DNA from: Hofstenia miamia
Lineage: Eukaryota > Xenacoelomorpha > Acoela
DNA: 64,000 bases
Direction: 5' to 3'
Assembly: GCA_004352715.1 (NCBI GenBank)
Contig: SCFE01000017.1
Span: 885,053 to 949,052, forward strand
Below are positions 39,001 to 45,303 of this stretch, piece by piece. The notes under the pieces were generated by a model, which was not told the origin of the DNA, made no database searches, and saw nothing but the letters and a program-made list of their open reading frames with translations. A program made the position numbers and the translations under genes. How positions within the stretch are numbered: the stretch's first letter is position 1; every line of letters begins with the position of its first letter.

Positions 39001-42000
39001 TAGGGATATGCAGTTTTGAATGAATTACATAGAAGTCAATCAACCAGTCAATTGTCAGATATTCTTCAAGATGAAAGTGATCTTGAGCAACTTTGTTGGC
39101 GAGACTTTCTTATGCACAATGCGCAATTACCTCCTTCCAATGATGACTTCTTAGGCATAGCCATTCCATGTGATCTCAGTGTGCTCTTCCAAGTAAGTCA
39201 TACCTCAATAAATAAATAATGATGAATTTATTAAACCATACCAGGGACCACAGGTCAAAAGGTCCCGCTAATAATAGAAACAAAACAAGAACAAAAAGCT
39301 AGATAAAATACACTGTTACCGAATAGATTTATAGAGTGTACTGAGAATCAAAAGTTTTTTTGTAATTGAGCGTAAATAAATGATGCCCCAAAACGATTCG
39401 TTTTGAATAATAAGTCATGTTGCCTCTGGGAACGAAGTGGATGTAGTTGATTCTTTTCATTTGGGATTTGACAGTTTAGAGGATGCTCATCAACTAGTAC
39501 TTTTGGACCAAAGCATGTCACAAATAGAGTCCTTTCAATTACATAAAATAAAGACCTTGTGTTGAGCAATGTGCAAGAAATTTTGAGGCACTTTTAACTA
39601 AATTTTTGACTGAATATGTGCTCCAAGAAGCCCAACCGAATTTTCCTGATTAATTGTCAAATCATTTAGCTTTAATCCGGGAGGATTACTAGTTTTGAAG
39701 GAAAGAAATTGTTAGTTTTTTGAATTTTTGGGTGAAGTTTCATAACTTTTCAGGGGATATCAATTCCCGTTATATTAACAGATTTATGTACGACTTCCCA
39801 AAGGGTAGTAGCGTCAACTTATTTAAGACGTTTGTCGTAATTCTTTTGCAGATTGTAAATAAACAGCAAAAAACCAGAGTAACAACTTGATTCCCTGACG
39901 AGCACCAGTAAAAATCTTTATACCCAATCAGGTTTTGTGTTGTTGGGAGGACAACTACACTGCTTTCTCATAATTAAAGAGGATATAATCTAATTTGTTG
40001 TAAGTGTTTACAGTATTCCCTCTCTATTCGCGTGAGGTACGTTTTTTACTCCCTTCCGAGTATTCGATGCAGTTTTTAAACGTCTATGTATGAGATTATA
40101 TACGGTACTAAATGCTTCCCAAACACTTTCTAAAGACACTCTTACTCATTAATATAAAAATATTGTAGTAATATTGAATGGAGTTATGTATTTCACTAAT
40201 ATAGTAATGATAATGTAAACACATTTTTATTTTGTACTGCAGCAATATTGTAATCAAAAAGAAATGTAAGTACAGGAGGACAGTAATACCGCATAGCATA
40301 CTGACCCATAGTGTTTTACTGTACCGTAAAGTCATTTTTTGTTCGTACAACACACGTGTTAGGGTTAAGAGCCTAACCCGCGATTATGCGGGGCCGCGAA
40401 AGAGGAATCGCGAATAGGTGAGGGTATTCTGTATTGGTAAGTCATAGATTGTCTTAAAAAAGGCATGGTATTTGTAAAATCATGAAGATAACCGCGAAGA
40501 TAATTGTTTCCCTTGTCCAAATTTTGGTACCAGTTTTGCAATAGGTCTATTTAGGCCAAAACTAGATTTACTTGAAACTGTACCAAACTGCTTTTATCAA
40601 TCACTTTAAGAATATTTGGCTTCAAATCACGCTCAGGGGTAATATCTTCCATTCATTTTGAAATATAGTTTGTAATGGAAAGTAGGGCGTATATCAGAAA
40701 CAAGAGAATTGCCTAGTTTAGCTTTTTGTAAACATTCAATATCAGTAGCTGTGGAACATGAGACGCAAGATAGACTAAAAGATAGGTTAATAAGTTTTGT
40801 AATTGGTTCCACCAACTCACAAGCTAAGAATCCAGGAAGGATAATAAGCTCCTTTAGCATCAAGACCAGCTCCTTTATGTACCATTATAGTAGCAAGTCG
40901 ATTGAAAATTTCAAGTTTACCTACATGGATAGGGGATTCCGATTCATTGAAGTAATACGATCATTAACACTAAAGACATAAAATTTAATGTAGCACTAGC
41001 CAACTCATTGTTAATGAAAGTAGCTAAATCAATTGGATTATGATTTTACCCCTCTTCTCCAAGAGATATTTGTTATAATTTTGTTAGGACATACCGGCTA
41101 ACTTTTTTATTTTCTTGCACCATTATTTAGAATTGCATATTTTTAGCTTCTAATTTGGTTGTCATAAAAGGCATAACGCTAAATTTTAATCGTACGAGTT
41201 ATACGTTTTCGTGGTTTTTTTAAATAGAACCTTGTATCCTCTTTTAAATGCTCTTATTTCTTTTCTTTATAAGAGTTCTTAGTTTTTTCCAACGCGTGTT
41301 TATTTTCTTTCCTTAAAATTCTAATATAATCCAAACGGTATTTGGTATTGCTATTAGTCTGATTAAAATGAAACACACGTTTATATTTAAGTTTATTACA
41401 TCAGTATAGTTTGTAACTTTGCATATGGTCCTAGTAGAAAAGGACATTGAAAATTGATTCATGGGTACATTAATGATAACCATTGTTTTTTACATCACTT
41501 CCAAAATTACTTGTATTTAAATTTTTTGTATGTTCTGTGTGATTGCCAGTGTTACAGAACAACAACATCAAAGAAATGTAGTTACCTCTCAATTCATTGT
41601 ATTCAAAGTATGTGGTGAAATACGTTTTAATTTCTTTTTGGAGATGGTGTTAATAGTAAGTGCTAAAATCCGCAAAATATTGAAAATGAGACAGTTTTTA
41701 CCAATCAGCCCTTTCATATTTGAATTTGAAGAAAGTTTCGTTGGACAATTACTATGAAATTTGAAATTCGTTTTCTAAGATTTACTTAAATCTAATTTCA
41801 CAAAGAGATTTTCCTGCTTCCTTTGGAGCGTAGTTGCCTTTGAAATGCTATTCATTGAAAGCATCAGAAATGTATTCAACATTTCCTTCCAACTCACTAC
41901 TCATTCTATAGAATTGTAGTTGGAATATTAGTTATACTTTCAACGAAGATTATTGAGAAAGGAATTTTGCAAAAATTTAAAATAATTAAAGCTATTTTAA

Positions 42001-45000
42001 TTTTTAAATTCCTGAGATGACGTGTCTCCGTTAGTGTTGTTCTGCGCCCCTTTATATATATATGTGTTACCGTGTATTGACTTGATCAAAATTAGATTGT
42101 TTTTCTTAATGAAGTCTATACTTACTAATTGTATTCTATAATAAAGTAAATTTACAATTTAGGACTCTTGTCAGTCTGCTAATGTAAGTAAAGCTGTACA
42201 GTGACTGTGTTGTGATTACATGATATTAATCTCCTTTTGATGGCAACAATTTTTTTGAAATTTATATAACAGTTCCATTTTTAATAGTGTACTGTTTGCT
42301 GTTAATACCCTGGAGGTAATTTTCTACTTCCTTTCAGTGCGGAAACTTTGTACTTTTATTATACCAATTTCTCATGCCTAAATAAAACATCAGTTAGTAT
42401 TGTATTTTGGAGCTTATATGAGCAAATAACGGCTATGAGTAGTAGTGTCGTAAATTTTAAAATCTGTACCTGAAAATGCCGTCTGCTTATTTATTTAAAT
42501 CAAATATATTTCTTTAGCCTATTTTAAGTTCAGAAAGGAATTGAACTAAAATAAATACTTTCTGCACTTGAATTATGCGCTCTATCCTTGCCTACTGTTT
42601 TGTTTGCATGTGCATGTTTTTATTGCAGTTTTAGTTAAATTTTAAAATTTATTAATCTAATTCTATCGTGATTTGTTGTAAACTTGTTTTAACATCAGTT
42701 AGTGGCCTTCGCTTTCTATTTAAAGTTTGTTTCAGAATATCATCGATTTAATTATTCTTATTAGAGTTTCTTCGTATTGTTTTGTGAGGTGTGTTTTAAC
42801 AAACCGTTTTATTTATCTGCGCACTCAAAAAACCTGTGATTTTTTTGATAAGTGATATTTTTATAACTTTTAGAAGGGTAGCAGTTGACTGTTTACCCAT
42901 TTCGAACCCAATACACCACGGTGTTGTACCAATTACTGTGAGAAACGGCGCAATATTTTTGAACCCCCCACTCGATCCGACATTACTTGTCTAACACTGA
43001 TCCGTGAACTGACTGATGAAAAAAATATTACTAGTATAATATACAGAAAAATGTTTTAAAATTGAAGTATCATCAAAAAACCAATAAAAATACAAAATAC
43101 TGTTTGACTTCTTAAATTGTTCCTTAAGGCTAAGCGCGCACTGTTGATTATATAATTTAACAACTAAATAATGTGAAAATTTAATAGTTTATCAAAATTT
43201 TGTCAAGCGCGCAATAGTGATTTTTAATCTGCTTAATCCTTCATTTTAGAATGGATTTCATTACGACACTGCATGTCTTACGGCAGTAAATGGATTACCA
43301 GAAAGACGTAAGGGACTATTCTAGATAGATTGTGTGAACATGAACACACTATAAAGTTCTTTAATTACTTTCGAATGAATGCGTACTGTTTCGATCAATT
43401 ACTGTAATTAGTTCGAATAACATTATGCAAACACAAATTTTCATAAAGAAATTTTTCTTTCTTATTAGTTGGAACCTTGTCATAGTTACAAGTGGCGTCA
43501 CTTGGCAATACATTTTTTTGTTCTCCAAAAATAGAAATAAACAATTTTCAACAATTCTAGGGTCACAATTTTGGAAAATATCAAAACAACAAAATAATTA
43601 TATAAATATAGCATAAAAATAGAGCCCCAATATTAGAATGCAAACTTTAATAAACAATTTTAGACTGTTTTATGCAAAATTTAGATTATACATGTACATT
43701 TAGGTTAAGCAATGTCAAATAAAGCATATACTTACATATATTATGTTCACTATTAGGCAGAGAAACATTTGTTTAAAATAAAATAAAAGCTCTGGAAATT
43801 AATACATGTAATGAGCTGAATAACAGTTTGATTCTTCTTTCCAAATCAATTAATTCAGGCCAATTCTTAAAAAAAAACTCCTTTATATAAAGCAATGGAC
43901 AAAATTGTTCTTAAAGTGCTTGTAGGAATTATTTTTTATCTATAAATTATAATTCGAAGCTCGCTTCTGAATGAATCAACGCCTTTCATCGTTACGAATT
44001 GTTCAATTAAATAATTGCAGTGCGCGCATGCCATTGAAAACGCTATGTTGTATTTTTTGTGTCAACAGTTTAATCAACGTGAAAATGGATCAAGGGGGAA
44101 TTTTTTAGCTTCTGTGACCATTAAATTGCTAAAGAAAGCTCTGTGTTCTATTTTGTAAACTAAATAGTTTGCTATTTACGTAAATTAAAAATCAATAGTG
44201 CGCGCTACGCCTAAAACTACAATTGTTCATCCACCCTAACAATTATCATATATATGACCCGTGATCCGTCCGGTCGAATTGGGTTGATCTGTTTCCTACC
44301 CTCATGAGAATTTTGAATTCATATTGACACAGCTTTGAAGTTGCGATTGAAATTGTATGTGATGATGCTTATGTATCGATCAGTTTAGTGCTTCCAGTAT
44401 TCAAACAAGTAGAAGCAAAAATTGAAAAAACCTACCGTACTCAAAATGCCGCCTGCCTATAAAGAAGGGCGATTGACTTTTAATTTTCAATAGTTCAATT
44501 CTTTTTGTTTTTAAGAATATTAATTGAAACAGTGTTGCGAATATCTCCTAGTCCATAGAAATGTGTAATTATTTATTAGTGGGTTTTTAAAATTTCTTCC
44601 CCGGTGTACGAATAGAGAATTTTATAAGATTATTCTAAATTAAAGTGGACTTTTTTAGGTTAACAATGCAGGAAAAGTGAGTACTGCTAAGCGGAAGGAA
44701 GGTGTTACTGCTGTAGATCATCATGTAGTTAACAAACGCCATTCTTCTCTTTCAAACAAAATTGTCAAAAGTGATAGTATTGGGATGGAGTCATCAACGT
44801 TCCATCCTGTTGTCCTTCAATCGAGCGCTTTTGAAGCAGATGATCCATGTACAATTTCATCCCATGATCGAGCCACTTGTTTGGTCTGTCACATTGCCAA
44901 TGTTCCAGAGTTTGCAAGTAAGTGTATGCATATGTATTTAATACTTTGTATTACACCGAGAATAACTTCAGTTATAAGCATACGCATTTCAAAGTGAATA

Positions 45001-45247
45001 TCGAACTAAAATACTATTTATGATGTACCATTCATCAAGTCAAATCGGTATTGAATCATTCTACTTCGACGTGCAGAATGGATGCAGTGTGCACAAGAAA
45101 ATAAAGTTGTAATATTCTCTTGCAGTTATTTATTTATCACACAGATGTTTCATACTCAATAGCAATAGTAGTACTTCATTTGATAATTTTCGTTTTTAAT
45201 TATTCAGGGATATTATTATATAATGTCGGTTATGCAATGTTATAATG

Positions 45248-45303
<56 letters not shown>

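Noticed and set aside
45250-45303. (AT)n(GT)n tract considered as a regulatory or Z-DNA element
   Set aside because: Ordinary microsatellite, similar to several others in the window and adjacent to an assembly gap.
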